NCBI RefSeq assembly: GCF_002954405.1
Contig: NZ_MQWC01000004.1
Coordinates: 2,345,909 to 2,409,908, forward strand
DNA from: Salinibacter sp. 10B
GTDB taxonomy: Bacteria > Bacteroidota > Rhodothermia > Rhodothermales > Salinibacteraceae
Direction: 5' to 3'
DNA: 64,000 bases
In this document: in pieces, positions 52,678 through 62,270 of the stretch
Position numbering within the stretch: position 1 is the stretch's first letter
Layout: every line of letters begins with the position of its first letter
The notes under the pieces: generated by a model
The model's input: the letters and a program-made list of their open reading frames with translations, nothing else
The model's database searches: none
Told to the model about the DNA's origin: nothing
Program-made: the position numbers and the translations under genes

Positions 52678-54213
52678 ATGATTTACGATCGCCCCATCCT
52701 CCAGGACACCTACGACAACTACATCGGCGGCACGTTCGTCGGTCCCGTCAATGGCGAGTATTTCGACAATCCGTCCCCCATCGACGGCGAAAATTACTGC
52801 CGTGTGGCCCGGTCGAACCACAAGGACGTGGAGGCGGCCCTCGACGCCGCGCACGAGGCCTCGGCAGCGTGGGGCCAGACATCGGCCACTGAACGCGCAA
52901 ACATCCTCAACAAGATTGCCGACATTACTGAGGAAAATCTGGAGTTCCTGGCCCTCGTCGACACCATCGACAACGGCAAGCCCATCCGCGAAACGCTAAA
53001 CGCCGACCTGCCGCTCGTGGTGGACCACTTCCGCTACTTTGCGGGCGTCATTCGGGCCGATGAGGGGTCCCTGTCGGAACTCGACCGGGACACGGTGGCC
53101 ATGCACGTGCACGAGCCGCTCGGCGTGGTCGGACAGATCATTCCGTGGAATTTCCCGCTTCTGATGGCAGCCTGGAAAATTGCCCCGGCGCTGGCGGCGG
53201 GCAACTGCACCGTCGTGAAGCCTGCCGAGCAGACGCCCGTCTCCATCATCGAGTGGATGAAGCTGGTTCACGAGGCCGACCTTCTGCCGGCCGGTGTGCT
53301 CAACATCGTACAGGGCTTCGGTCCGGAGGCCGGAAAGCCACTGGCCAAAAGCGATCGTATTGCGAAGGTGGCCTTCACCGGCGAAACCACGACCGGTCGC
53401 CTTGTAATGCAGTACGCCTCGGAGAACCTGACGCGGGTGACGATGGAGTTGGGCGGCAAGAGCCCGAACGTCTTCTTTGAGAGCGTGATGGACGCGGACG
53501 ACGAGTACTGGGACAAGACGCTGGAGGGCGCAGCCATGTTTGCCCTCAACCAGGGCGAGGTGTGCACCTGTCCATCTCGCATTCTGGTGCAAGAGTCGAT
53601 CGCGGAGGAATTTACCGAGGCCGTCGTCGACCGGGTGAAGCAGATCCGCGTCGGAAATCCCCTCGACACCGAGACGCAGGTCGGCGCGCAGGCGTCCAAC
53701 GACCAGTACGAGAAGATCAAAAACTACTTTGAGGTCGGCCGGCAAGAGGGTGCCGAGGTGCTCGTGGGCGGCAAAGTGGCGAAGGCAAAGGGCATGCCGG
53801 TACCGGCAGGCGGCGACGGTGAGCCCGCAAACAAGGGATACTATATCGAGCCCACCATCTTCCGCGGCCACAACCAGATGCGGGTCTTCCAGGAAGAGAT
53901 CTTTGGGCCAGTCACGAGCCTCACAACGTTCAAGGACGAGGACGAGGCCATTGAGATCTCAAACGACACGCTCTACGGCCTCGGGGCCGGGGTCTGGACG
54001 CGCGATGCACACCAGCTCTATCGCGTGCCCCGCGCCATCAAGGCGGGCCGCGTGTGGGTGAACTGCTACCACCTGTACCCGGCACATGCTGCCTTTGGGG
54101 GCTACAAGAAGAGCGGATTCGGTCGCGAGAATCACAAGATGATGCTCGACCACTACCGCCAGACAAAGAACATGCTCGTCAGCTACGACAAGGAGCCGAT
54201 GGGCTTTTTCTAA
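52678..54213 (+). CDS. NAD-dependent aldehyde dehydrogenase
   Basis: 511 residues of the ALDH superfamily, AldB/ExaC-like. [21 protein letters not shown] (NAD loop), [34 protein letters not shown], the catalytic Glu in [11 protein letters not shown], the catalytic Cys in [11 protein letters not shown] (~296), and the family tail [20 protein letters not shown]. It oxidises an aldehyde, probably acetaldehyde, to the acid. With the alcohol dehydrogenase 194 bases downstream and DUF779 it makes an alcohol/aldehyde oxidation set; the AraC regulator is divergent. Confidence 0.95.
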   Translation: MIYDRPILQDTYDNYIGGTFVGPVNGEYFDNPSPIDGENYCRVARSNHKDVEAALDAAHEASAAWGQTSATERANILNKIADITEENLEFLALVDTIDNGKPIRETLNADLPLVVDHFRYFAGVIRADEGSLSELDRDTVAMHVHEPLGVVGQIIPWNFPLLMAAWKIAPALAAGNCTVVKPAEQTPVSIIEWMKLVHEADLLPAGVLNIVQGFGPEAGKPLAKSDRIAKVAFTGETTTGRLVMQYASENLTRVTMELGGKSPNVFFESVMDADDEYWDKTLEGAAMFALNQGEVCTCPSRILVQESIAEEFTEAVVDRVKQIRVGNPLDTETQVGAQASNDQYEKIKNYFEVGRQEGAEVLVGGKVAKAKGMPVPAGGDGEPANKGYYIEPTIFRGHNQMRVFQEEIFGPVTSLTTFKDEDEAIEISNDTLYGLGAGVWTRDAHQLYRVPRAIKAGRVWVNCYHLYPAHAAFGGYKKSGFGRENHKMMLDHYRQTKNMLVSYDKEPMGFF

Positions 54214-54407
54214 CCTCCTCTGCCGGGCATCGGGGCGCGCGCCCCCGCCCTTCTTCGACGGAATGGAGGACAGGCTGGCCGGGCCGCCTGTCCTCCTTCT
54301 ATTTCGCCCTGAATGCGGCGGCGCCCGTGGTCCTCGCCTCATCGCATCGAGCCTTGCTCAGAGACCCATCCTGTACATTTATTCCCTACCTGCCCCTCTA
54401 GAATACC

Positions 54408-55436
54408 ATGAAAGCTGCTGTCGTTCACGAATTCGGGACTCCCCTCTCTATCGAAGACATGGACACGCCTACCCCCGGCCCGAACGAGATCCTGGTCGAC
54501 GTGCAGGCCAGCGGCGTGTGCCACACCGACCTTCACGCCGCCGAGGGCGACTGGCCGGTCAAACCCAAGCTCCCCCTCATCCCGGGCCACGAAGGCGTCG
54601 GCTACGTGGCGGGCGTAGGGCGCAACGTGACCCACGTGAAGGAGGGCGACGCGGTGGGCGTGCCCTGGCTTTACAGCGCCTGCGGCATCTGCGAGCACTG
54701 CCGCGGCGGCTGGGAAACGCTCTGCCTCAAACAGGAAAACGCCGGCTACAGCGTCGACGGCGGGTACGCCGACTACGTCATTGCCGACCCGGACTACGTG
54801 GGCGTGCTGCCGGACAATCCGGACTTCACGGCGCTCGCGCCCATCCTCTGTGCCGGCGTCACGACCTACAAGGGCCTCAAAATGACGGACGTGCGCCCCG
54901 GCCAGTGGGTGCTCATCTCCGGCGTCGGCGGACTCGGGCACCTGGCCGTCCAGTACGCCCGGGCGATGGGCATGCAGGTGGCCGCTGTCGACATCGCCGA
55001 CGAGAAGTTGGAGTTGGCTGAAGATCTTGGCGCCGCGTTCACGGTCAACGCAAGCAAACAGGATCCAGGCACGGCCGTCAATGATGCAATTGGGGGCGTG
55101 CACGGAGCGCTCGTCACCGCCGTCTCGACGGCAGCCTTCCGCCAGGCCCTCGACACCCTGCGGCGCGGCGGCACCCTCGTCCTCAACGGCCTCCCACCCG
55201 GCGACTTCCCGCTGCCCATCTTCGACACGGTGCTCAACGGCATCACCATTCGCGGCTCCATCGTGGGCACGCGAAATGACCTGCAAGAATCCATCGACTT
55301 CGCGGCGGACGGGCAGGTAACAGCCCACGTCGAGTCGGTTGAACCCCTGGAGAACATCAATGACATCTTCGACCGGATGCGGGCGGGCACCATTGCCGGC
55401 CGCGTCGTCCTGGACCTGACCAACGGCGCGGTGTAG
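54408..55436 (+). CDS. Zinc-dependent alcohol dehydrogenase (AdhP type)
   Basis: 342 residues, medium-chain dehydrogenase fold. Catalytic zinc: Cys in [15 protein letters not shown], His in [10 protein letters not shown], Cys-155 region in [13 protein letters not shown]. Structural zinc: [15 protein letters not shown]. Rossmann loop [19 protein letters not shown], with Asp (AAVDI) for NAD preference. It converts primary alcohols to aldehydes and feeds the aldehyde dehydrogenase upstream. Confidence 0.95.
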   Translation: MKAAVVHEFGTPLSIEDMDTPTPGPNEILVDVQASGVCHTDLHAAEGDWPVKPKLPLIPGHEGVGYVAGVGRNVTHVKEGDAVGVPWLYSACGICEHCRGGWETLCLKQENAGYSVDGGYADYVIADPDYVGVLPDNPDFTALAPILCAGVTTYKGLKMTDVRPGQWVLISGVGGLGHLAVQYARAMGMQVAAVDIADEKLELAEDLGAAFTVNASKQDPGTAVNDAIGGVHGALVTAVSTAAFRQALDTLRRGGTLVLNGLPPGDFPLPIFDTVLNGITIRGSIVGTRNDLQESIDFAADGQVTAHVESVEPLENINDIFDRMRAGTIAGRVVLDLTNGAV

Positions 55437-55509
55437 CCTCCGTACTCCTTTTTCCTAATACGACTGGTGCTATTGAAATAGTCTCCCTTCATTAGGTGAC
55501 AGCACCTTC

Positions 55510-55629
55510 GTCGCCCTGAGCTTGACTCCGGCAATCTGGATTACCGAACCTATCCGATGAGCGGGAAGCCCTCTCCCCAATCATTTGGATGGGCCTGGAC
55601 ATCCGAGACGACCAGGAGCGACGATGGTG
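55510..55629. repeat. Dispersed repeat, copy C1
   Basis: The left end GTCGCCCTGAGCTTGACTC and the right end GGACATCCGAGACGACCAGG then AGCGACGATGGTG match copy C2 (56984-57115) in the same order, while the inner segment (about 55530-55565) matches the inner right part of C2 in the opposite direction. Ends share CGTCGC...CTG in inverted form. A/T-richer than flanking genes. Confidence 0.5.
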
Positions 55630-55699
55630 TTTTTCTGGCGGTGAAACGCTATTCCATATGGACCCAATAACACCACCTATCCTAATATCTGTGACTCCC

Positions 55700-56083
55700 A
55701 TGCCTTCTTCTACCGAACGGGTCCGCGCAACGGAAGACGCTCGAGCCGTAATCGATCAGTTACGCGAGCGCTACGGCCCACTCATGTTTCATCAAAGCGG
55801 GGGGTGCTGCGACGGCTCCTCACCGATGTGCTTTGAGGACGGCGACTTTCGCCTGGGCGACAGCGATGTCTACCTGGGCGACATTCACGGCTGCCCGTTC
55901 TACATGGCCCGCGACCAGTTCGAGTATTGGAAGCACATGCAGCTCACGATCGACGTGAAAGACGGTCGCGGGACAAGCTTCTCTTTGGAAATTCCGCTCG
56001 GCCTCCGCTTCGTCGTCCAGTCTCGGCTGTTTACCGACACCGAGCTGGAAAACCTGGCCCCCACACGCCCGGTCACGAGTTGA
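55700..56083 (+). CDS. DUF779 protein of the aldehyde dehydrogenase set
   Basis: 127 residues, Cys-rich near the start: RYGPLMFHQSGGCCDGSSPM, CFEDGDFRLGDSDVYLGDIH, GCPFYMARDQFEYWKHMQLT. DUF779 proteins are commonly encoded beside acetaldehyde dehydrogenases, which is the case here (after aldehyde and alcohol dehydrogenase). A metal-binding or folding role has been suggested but is unproved. The ATG at 55700 is the family start; the frame is open upstream to 55589 through the repeat. Confidence 0.88.
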   Translation: MPSSTERVRATEDARAVIDQLRERYGPLMFHQSGGCCDGSSPMCFEDGDFRLGDSDVYLGDIHGCPFYMARDQFEYWKHMQLTIDVKDGRGTSFSLEIPLGLRFVVQSRLFTDTELENLAPTRPVTS

Positions 56084-56138
56084 GGGCGAGAGACCGGCTC
56101 AGTCACTTCGTCAAGTCCTCGCTGTCAGAACTACAGTT

Positions 56139-56161
56139 TTCTCTGTCGCGGCGACAGAGAA
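56139..56161. promoter_or_regulatory. Perfect 11-bp palindrome downstream of DUF779
   Basis: TTCTCTGTCGC-G-GCGACAGAGAA, perfect arms around one base, in the gap between DUF779 and hsp20. It could be the DUF779 terminator stem or an operator for hsp20; there is no T-tract after it. Confidence 0.5.
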
Positions 56162-56261
56162 GACCTGTCGGGATTGCGGACTGCACTCTCCAACCCTGTG
56201 GGTGGCACACAGTTTGATAGATTCGGTGGGTGGAAATGACGTTGACAGAAATGCGAACATC

Positions 56262-56300
56262 GCTGAGCATTATCGATGCTGAGCATTATCGATGCTCAGC
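56262..56300. promoter_or_regulatory. 16-bp tandem repeat with inverted repeat before hsp20
   Basis: GCTGAGCATTATCGAT occurs twice in tandem (56262-56277 and 56278-56293), followed by GCTCAGC; GCTGAGCA-N7-TGCTCAGC forms an 8-bp inverted repeat across the second unit. A TTGACA lies at 56242-56247. This is 66-105 bases before the hsp20 start and is a good candidate operator; it is not the CIRCE sequence. Confidence 0.55.
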
Positions 56301-56365
56301 CCCGACCTGACTTGCCGACGACCCACGTACACAACCTGTTGAACAAATCGCACGAGGTGATCACG

Positions 56366-56806
56366 ATGACTCAGATGACCCGTCGCTCCCCGAACCGCAC
56401 GCTTCGCACCCTGCAGCGCGAGGTCGACAGCCTGTTCGACCGTTTCTTTGACCGCTCCGGCGACGACCAGGGCACTTCGGCGGTGTGGTCGCCGCGAACG
56501 GACCTGGTGGAGAAGGATGACGCCTTCCACCTCCGCCTGGACGTGCCGGGCATGAGCAAAGAGGACATCAGCATCAACCTCCAGAACGGCACGCTCACCG
56601 TGAGCGGCGAGCGCACCAGCGAACGGACGGAGGAGGATGAAGAGTACGTCCGCGTTGAGCGGGCCTTCGGCACCTTCCACCGGACGTTCCGTCTGCCGGA
56701 CGCGGTGGACGAAGACAACATCGAGGCCGCCTACGAGGACGGCGTGCTGACGATTCACGTACCGAAGACAGAGGAGAACACGCGCCGTCAGATCGAAATC
56801 CAGTAA
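56366..56806 (+). CDS. Small heat-shock protein, Hsp20/alpha-crystallin family
   Basis: 146 residues. N-terminal Arg-rich arm (TLQREVDSLFDRFFDRSGDD), alpha-crystallin domain (~45-135) with DLVEKDDAFHLRLDVPGMSK, EDISINLQNGTLTVSGER, and the VAYEDGVLTIHVPK strand end, then a short tail. Oligomeric ATP-independent chaperone that holds unfolded protein. ATG at 56366; the frame upstream is unlike the family. The 16-bp tandem repeat before it suggests stress control. Confidence 0.95.
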   Translation: MTQMTRRSPNRTLRTLQREVDSLFDRFFDRSGDDQGTSAVWSPRTDLVEKDDAFHLRLDVPGMSKEDISINLQNGTLTVSGERTSERTEEDEEYVRVERAFGTFHRTFRLPDAVDEDNIEAAYEDGVLTIHVPKTEENTRRQIEIQ

Positions 56807-56880
56807 CGGATTCTTCCACGACATAACGGGCGGCCTCGGTCGCGCCCCTACAGGCTTGTGAGTGGGTGCGGCTCAGCCTC

Positions 56881-56918
56881 CCCAGTCGGGAGCCTCACCT
56901 CCCGACTGGGCTTTCCTT
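56881..56918 (+). terminator. Intrinsic terminator of hsp20
   Basis: Perfect 12-bp stem CCCAGTCGGGAG/CTCCCGACTGGG with a 6-base loop, followed by CTTTCCTT, 75 bases after the hsp20 stop. Confidence 0.8.
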
Positions 56919-57400
56919 ATGGGCTGCCCCCCATTCTTAGAATGCGCCTATGAAGTTGCCTTGAGCCAAATTTTGGCTACATAGTCGCCCTGAACTTGAC
57001 TCAGAGCCTACCCAATGGATGGTGAGGCCTCACAAGTCTCTTCGATAGGCTTTGGTAATCTAGACTTGCCTTGATCAAATTTGGACATCTGAGATGTCCA
57101 GGAGCGACGAAAGTGCTGGTGAATAAGACTTCATAGACAGACTCTTAGAGACTGGTATGTTGATTTTTGACCGTTCTGCGATTGGGAGGTCTGGTTAGCG
57201 ATAGTGTTCTCCACCACTGTCCAGAAAATGGACCAATGGACGAAACTGAACGACCCACAATCGACATGGTCTGCTAGAGGCGCCATCGTGTGAACTCCAA
57301 ACAGTCTAATATGTCCGATGACATTTGTAAATAGCTCCGAGGACGCTCGGAGCCGGCAGGGATCGGGCCGAATCGTCAGGCGCCCGTTCCTCACGAAGGC
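56919..57400. other. Low-GC intergenic region, no gene seen
   Basis: 482 bases of clearly lower GC than the surrounding genes, holding repeat copy C2 (56984-57115). A minus-strand frame of 87 codons (57394-57131) has no known family and may be a relic. Signs point to decayed mobile DNA. Confidence 0.45.
56984..57115. repeat. Dispersed repeat, copy C2
   Basis: 132 bases with end words matching C1 (GTCGCCCTGAACTTGACTC at the left; GGACATCTGAGATGTCCAGG then AGCGACGAAAGTG at the right, about 28 of 33 positions) and an inner part (GATAGGCTTTGGTAATC) that is the reverse complement of the inner part of C1. It carries an inner palindrome GGACATCTGAGATGTCC. Confidence 0.5.
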
Positions 57401-57808
57401 TTACGTCTCGTTCGTGTAGTGCTCCAGCAGATCCTTCGTGGTCACGATGCCGACCAGCACATTGTCCTTCACCACCGGCAGCGACGAGATGTTGTTGTCG
57501 AGCAGTGTTTGCGAGGCGTCCTCAATCGTGGTGTCGGGCCCAACGGTGATCGGGTCCGTGCGCATCACCTCCGAGGCCGGCTGGGTGAGCGTCTTCACAT
57601 CCCGATGCTCTTCGCTGAAGGTGTCGAGGAACGGACTCAACGCTCGCAGCACGTCGCGGTCCGAGATCACCCCACAGAGCGTATCATCCGCCTCCGCCAC
57701 CAGCAAGTGGCGAAACCCACGGTCGTGGAGTAGACTTCGAATTTCCATGAGGGCCGTGTCCGGCGAAACGGTCACGACGTCGCGGCTCATGATGGCGTCG
57801 ACGGTCAT
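57401..57808 (-). CDS. Two-CBS-domain protein
   Basis: 135 residues made of two CBS motifs: AIMSRDVVTVSPDTALMEIR with GVISDRDVLRAL (~1-60), and VMRTDPITVGPDTTIEDASQ with GIVTTKDLLEHY (~80-130). CBS pairs bind adenosyl nucleotides and act as energy or ionic sensors, usually within other proteins; this is a stand-alone form. No effector domain or partner is seen nearby. Confidence 0.93.
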   Translation of the reverse strand: MTVDAIMSRDVVTVSPDTALMEIRSLLHDRGFRHLLVAEADDTLCGVISDRDVLRALSPFLDTFSEEHRDVKTLTQPASEVMRTDPITVGPDTTIEDASQTLLDNNISSLPVVKDNVLVGIVTTKDLLEHYTNET

Positions 57809-58369
57809 AGGTCGGGAAACAGTTCAAAGAGGAAAAAGCGAAGCGAAACCAGTCCGAAGAGACTGTGTTGATTTTCGGTCGTCTGGAACATCGGAGAGAG
57901 GAAGCGCGGCCCTCGACGATCTGCAGGCGGTAGGATCGCTTGCCCCTCCGTCGTGTCACACCAAAACAGAAGCCCAACAGGCAATAGTCGCTAGGCGACG
58001 TGTGTCTAACCGGCCATCGAAAGAAGCTACGAGAGCAATACTGAGGGTAATTTGATTGGGTCCGATCCTTCGGGCCCCACCACCGGGACAAAAGCCGATG
58101 CGCCGATCGGGATCAACAAGTTGACCGCAGCGGTGTTCGACGTGCGAAGCCGACGGAGGCACTTGGGGCTCTTCAAGGCACGTCCCATTCCGTTTGTGCC
58201 GCACCGAGACCGTTCCTCTACCGAGGAAGAGGCGCAGGAACGGAAAAGACGTATCTCCACGAACGTCGGATATTTGCAAAACATAACGAACGAGCGAGAT
58301 TACATCCACGCCCAGACGCGTGCGATCTGCATTCCGCCTCACTCTTTTCATCGTTCTTCAACTGCAGTC
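57809..58369. other. Intergenic, no gene seen
   Basis: 561 bases between the divergent CBS and macro-domain genes. Short overlapping frames on both strands have no family. Part of it (58180-58360) is A/T-richer and should carry the macro-domain promoter. Confidence 0.45.
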
Positions 58370-58918
58370 ATGACCCACACGGAAGCCGGCGTTTCCCTTG
58401 AGTTGATCCAGGGCAACATCGTAAAGCAGGACGACGTGGAGGCGATCGTCAATGCGGCCAACGCCCAACTGCGAACGGGCGGAGGGGTGGCGGGTGCCAT
58501 TCATAGCGCAGCCGGCCCCGAACTCACGAAGGAGACGCAGCCCCTGGCCCCCATCCAACCCGGCGAGGCCGTCACGACGGGGGCGCACGCCCTTCCCAAC
58601 GAACACGTCATCCACGTCCTCGGCCCCGTCTACGGACGCGACGAGCCCTCCGATGAACTCCTCCGCACCGGCTACGAGAATGCCCTACGGGAAGCGGAGA
58701 CGCACGAGATTCAATCAATCGCATTCCCCGCCCTCTCGACCGGCGCGTTCGGGTACCCCATGGATGAGGCTGCTCGTATCGCCCTGCAGACGATGCTCGA
58801 CTGGGCCCCGCGTCTCAATTCCGTAGCGTTGATCCGCTTCGTGCTCTTCAGCAACAGTGACCTGGAGATCCACGAGCAGGCCCTCTCGGCCCTACTGGAG
58901 GAGACCGACGCGGCGTGA
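58370..58918 (+). CDS. Macro-domain ADP-ribose hydrolase
   Basis: 182 residues, macro domain of the YmdB/MacroD type: VSLELIQGNIVKQDDVEAIV, NAANAQLRTGGGVAGAIHSA (ADP-ribose-binding loops with catalytic Asn/Gly), HVIHVLGPVYG, and SIAFPALSTGAFGYPMDEAA. It probably removes ADP-ribose or acetyl-ADP-ribose. ATG 58370 is chosen by family; the frame upstream is open but unlike it. Convergent with the TfoX-type gene. Confidence 0.93.
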   Translation: MTHTEAGVSLELIQGNIVKQDDVEAIVNAANAQLRTGGGVAGAIHSAAGPELTKETQPLAPIQPGEAVTTGAHALPNEHVIHVLGPVYGRDEPSDELLRTGYENALREAETHEIQSIAFPALSTGAFGYPMDEAARIALQTMLDWAPRLNSVALIRFVLFSNSDLEIHEQALSALLEETDAA

Positions 58919-58957
58919 CGCTCCCCTCTCTCGACGTGCCTCCACAGTCCGGGCTCG

Positions 58958-59272
58958 CTAGTCGGCAGCATCAATGGCCCGGTGCACCCACGCCGCCAGC
59001 ATGTCTGAATCCTCGAGAACGTCGTCCGGAACCTCTAAGTATGCTGCCTGCTGAACGGAGGCCGCGCTGTAGGGACTCGTCTCCGCCTCGGCGAAACTAG
59101 CGCGACTGTCGTCATCGACACACAGATAGAGATCCTCGTCGTCGAGAATCCCAAACTGCTGATCGTCTGAAAATACCCCGATCGTTCCAAACATCATGCG
59201 CGCCTCAACGTCGTCTAGGATGTTGCCAAGACGATCAATGAGGGCCTTCTGAGACGTGGAAAGGAAGGACAT
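58958..59272 (-). CDS. TfoX/Sxy N-terminal-domain protein
   Basis: 104 residues: QKALIDRLGNILDDVEARMM, FGTIGVFSDDQQFGILDDED, LYLCVDDDSRASFAEAETSP. This matches TfoX_N, the domain of the competence regulator Sxy, here without the C-terminal half. Small single-domain forms are common and not proven to act in competence. Acidic. Confidence 0.85.
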   Translation of the reverse strand: MSFLSTSQKALIDRLGNILDDVEARMMFGTIGVFSDDQQFGILDDEDLYLCVDDDSRASFAEAETSPYSAASVQQAAYLEVPDDVLEDSDMLAAWVHRAIDAAD

Positions 59273-59401
59273 GGCACCGAAGCTGATCCCAAAGGAGCGT
59301 TTGTCCGTTCGTGCGCAAGAAGTAGACCGTCGGGCCGAAATTCAGGCTTAATAGGAAATGAGTGGAAATTAGCAGATTGATGTTCCCCATTGTCCTGCCC
59401 C

Positions 59402-60445
59402 ATGCACGTCACGCTCCTGGTTCCGACTATTCACGATCGCCCTACCGGTGGCAATATTTACAACCGTCGGATTATTACGGAATTTTCGGATGAGGCCGCC
59501 ACTGTAATCGAGTGGTCGGGGCGTGCGTCCTCCCCGTCCCTGCACGACGATCCGGTGCTGCTTGTCGATAGCCTCCTCCTTTGCCACGACGCTTCTCTTC
59601 GATCCCTACGCGACGCACATCCCCGCGCCTCCTTCATTCTGCTCGCCCACTACCTGCACTGCATCGACCCCAACGAGCAGTCCACCGACGCAGCCGAGCG
59701 AGAGCGCGCCCTCCTCCCCCTTTTCCACGGCGCCGTCACGACGAGCACGTTCGCCCGGCAGGCACTGATGGACGAAGGGATGCCGAGAGCACAGGTACAC
59801 GCCGTGCCACCGGGCCTCGACGAGGCGTACCGGGCCCCGTCCCCTGATCGGGACCATAGCTCCTCCGCCAATCTGCTCACCGTCGCCAACCTCCTCCCCG
59901 GCAAAGGCCTGCTCGATTTCGTCGACGTGTTGGGGGCGCTCGACGACGCGGACTGGCACTGGACCCTGGTGGGCGACGACACGCTCGACCCTGACTTTGC
60001 CGCTGCGCTCCGCCCCCGGATCCGCGACGCCGGAATTGCCGACCGCGTCACGATAACGGGCCCCCTCCCGCCGTCGGAGCTCCGCGTGCAGTACGACCAT
60101 GCCGACGTGTTCGTCCTGCCCTCCCGCTTCGAAACGTGTAGCATGGCCACCCGCGAGGCCATGGCCCGCGGCCTTCCGGTGGTGGGCTACGCCGTGGGCG
60201 GGATGCCTGACAATTTTGGGGATGTGCAGGCGGGCCGGCTCGTCTCCCCCGACGAGCCGGGCGGGTTGGCCGAGGCCCTGCGGCCGCTCCTTGCAAATCC
60301 GGCGATGCGAGTGCGCATGGGACAGGCCGCCCGCACCCGCAGCCAGTCGTTTCCCACGTGGGCGGAGGCAGGAGCACAGTTCCACTCGGCCCTCCAGGCG
60401 ATGCGAACGCCCGAGAAGGGGACGGACGAAAACGGCCGCTCGTAA
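59402..60445 (+). CDS. Family-4-type glycosyltransferase (GT-B)
   Basis: 347 residues. N-terminal acceptor domain starts VTLLVPTIHDRPTGGNIYNR; the C-terminal nucleotide-sugar domain has LLTVANLLPGKGLLDFVDVL, HWTLVGDDTLDP, ITGPLPPSELRVQYDHADVF, VLPSRFETCSMATREAMARG (with the EX7E motif) and LPVVGYAVGGMPDNFGD. GT4-type, retaining. Sugar and acceptor are not identifiable. ATG 59402 preferred. Convergent with the sulfatase-type membrane gene, so a shared cell-surface polysaccharide role is possible. Confidence 0.92.
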   Translation: MHVTLLVPTIHDRPTGGNIYNRRIITEFSDEAATVIEWSGRASSPSLHDDPVLLVDSLLLCHDASLRSLRDAHPRASFILLAHYLHCIDPNEQSTDAAERERALLPLFHGAVTTSTFARQALMDEGMPRAQVHAVPPGLDEAYRAPSPDRDHSSSANLLTVANLLPGKGLLDFVDVLGALDDADWHWTLVGDDTLDPDFAAALRPRIRDAGIADRVTITGPLPPSELRVQYDHADVFVLPSRFETCSMATREAMARGLPVVGYAVGGMPDNFGDVQAGRLVSPDEPGGLAEALRPLLANPAMRVRMGQAARTRSQSFPTWAEAGAQFHSALQAMRTPEKGTDENGRS

Positions 60446-60476
60446 AACGGTCCGCCCCCATCGTCGGGGGAACCCG

Positions 60477-62270
60477 CTACCGCACCAGCAGAGACGGCGA
60501 GACGCCCCTCGGGCGGTCCGGCGGCAGCCCCGTAGAGTCGGCCTCCGCCCCAGCGCTCTGCGCGGCGAGGAGACGAACGAGAAAGGAGTAGAGCCCCTCC
60601 TGCCGTAGCGTCGGGCTTGCGTCGGTGAGCGTCAGGCCCTCGGTGAGCCCCTGCCGTCGAACGTACTCGACGAGCGTCGAGTCGGTGCTGAGGATGTGGA
60701 GCGGCACCGTTGAGGTTTGGGTGTTAAGCAGCGGGGGCTGGTGATCGCCTAGGAGGAGCACGAGGCTCCCCTCGGGGGCCTTGTCCGTCAGATAGTCGCG
60801 AATCACCCCCAGGTCGTAGGCGATGTGCTGGAGATAGCGCCGGGGCATCGGCTGGTCATAGATGCGCGGCGCCGTGATCGAGTCCGGCAGAAACGGCGTG
60901 GGGGCAGCCCCCTGCTTCTTGAGCTGCTGCTTTTGCTCGTACGTCGATCCCTTCACCGTATTGAACAACTGCCAGTCCGGAAGCACCGGGGCCAGCCCGT
61001 AGTTCCAGAGGGCGTGCGAGCTCACCGTCTCAAAGAACAGGAAATAGGGTTCTCCCGACGGCGCCAGCTGCGTGTGGTGCGCAAAATTCAGGCTGTACTG
61101 GTCGGGGGCGTCGGCAAGACCAAACGGCGGCCCGTCGTAGTTGAGATCGTCCCGGTAGAGCGTGATGTCGAAGTCGTAGAGGTTGCGCACCGGGAGGCCA
61201 GGCCGCTCGAAGGTGAAGGGCTGGAGGGCCACCGTCCGGTACCCCTGCCGGTCGAGGAAACGGACGAGGTGCGGCACCCCGTCGGGATTCCCTTGAAATC
61301 GATTAAAGACAAGCTGTCGATCCACGCGCACGCCGGTAAGAAGAGAGGCAATGGCAAGCCAGGACCGTCCCCCCCGCACCGGGGCGTCGAGCCGAGCGGA
61401 GGCCGCGTGCCAACCCGCCGTCTGCAGAACAGATTCCGTGCGGCGGAGGACCCGTCGGTACGGCCCGCGCAACTCGGGATGGCGATCGAGCACGGTCCCG
61501 TAAGATTCGACCGCAAAGAGATAAATGGACGGACGCTGGTCGAGCGTGAGCGCGTCGTAGGCGAAGTACGCAGAGTCAACCGGGGCGGTGCCGAGCGAAT
61601 CGAGCATGGCATCAAGCCGGAGGGAGGCTCGCGCATTGGCCCACGCCTTCGTGGCGATGGTCCGGTAGCGCACCTGCTCGCTCGTGGTCTGGTACGTGAG
61701 GTTCGGAGTGCCCCACTGCTGCGCGGGGGCCACGACCATCACGAGCGGCCACGCCCCCAGGTGAACAGCCACCACGGCCATTCGGCAGGCGGCGTGCCGC
61801 CCCGCCCGTGTCACCATGCCCACACAGCGATGCATCATCCAGACGAGCCCCCCACCCCCCACGAGAATCAGGACCATTCCTGCAAGTGCCCTCCCCACGC
61901 CGAGATCGAACGCGAAGTACGTCAGGTTGTCGGCAAACTGGAGGTCCTCGTACAGGATGCCGCTTCGCTGAAAGGCCGTGTAGACCGCCGCGTCGTACGT
62001 TGTGTAGACGACCAAAAGGAGAACGCCGATCGTCGTCCCCACTCGGACCGGACGCTCAAATCGGGTGCCTCTCGCGTACACGAGTCCTGTTACGAGCACG
62101 AGCACCTCGATGCACAACGGGAAGTACGGACTCAGCGGCAGGGGAGAAACGAGCGCCGGAAGGAAGGGAAGAAGATTGAGCACGAGCGCCCCGCCGGCGA
62201 AGCGAAGAGTATCGGCCTGCACAGCCGTATCGGACGAGAACCAACGGAACGAGGATTCGGACACAGTCAT
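60477..62270 (-). CDS. LTA-synthase-like membrane sulfatase/phosphotransferase
   Basis: 597 residues: five or so N-terminal membrane helices (~25-180), then a periplasmic alkaline-phosphatase-superfamily domain: RPSIYLFAVESYG (metal-binding Glu), the likely nucleophile in APVRGGRSWLAIASLLTGVR (Ser, in place of the usual Thr of LtaS), FFETVSSHALWN, and the metal motif LLLGDHQPP. Family members transfer glycerol- or phosphoethanolamine groups to surface polymers. Start ATG 62270. Substrate unknown. Confidence 0.88.
   Translation of the reverse strand: MTVSESSFRWFSSDTAVQADTLRFAGGALVLNLLPFLPALVSPLPLSPYFPLCIEVLVLVTGLVYARGTRFERPVRVGTTIGVLLLVVYTTYDAAVYTAFQRSGILYEDLQFADNLTYFAFDLGVGRALAGMVLILVGGGGLVWMMHRCVGMVTRAGRHAACRMAVVAVHLGAWPLVMVVAPAQQWGTPNLTYQTTSEQVRYRTIATKAWANARASLRLDAMLDSLGTAPVDSAYFAYDALTLDQRPSIYLFAVESYGTVLDRHPELRGPYRRVLRRTESVLQTAGWHAASARLDAPVRGGRSWLAIASLLTGVRVDRQLVFNRFQGNPDGVPHLVRFLDRQGYRTVALQPFTFERPGLPVRNLYDFDITLYRDDLNYDGPPFGLADAPDQYSLNFAHHTQLAPSGEPYFLFFETVSSHALWNYGLAPVLPDWQLFNTVKGSTYEQKQQLKKQGAAPTPFLPDSITAPRIYDQPMPRRYLQHIAYDLGVIRDYLTDKAPEGSLVLLLGDHQPPLLNTQTSTVPLHILSTDSTLVEYVRRQGLTEGLTLTDASPTLRQEGLYSFLVRLLAAQSAGAEADSTGLPPDRPRGVSPSLLVR

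Noticed and set aside
57131-57394. 87-codon minus-strand frame in low-GC DNA
   Set aside because: No family similarity recognised and no ribosome site; kept only as a possible relic in the region entry.
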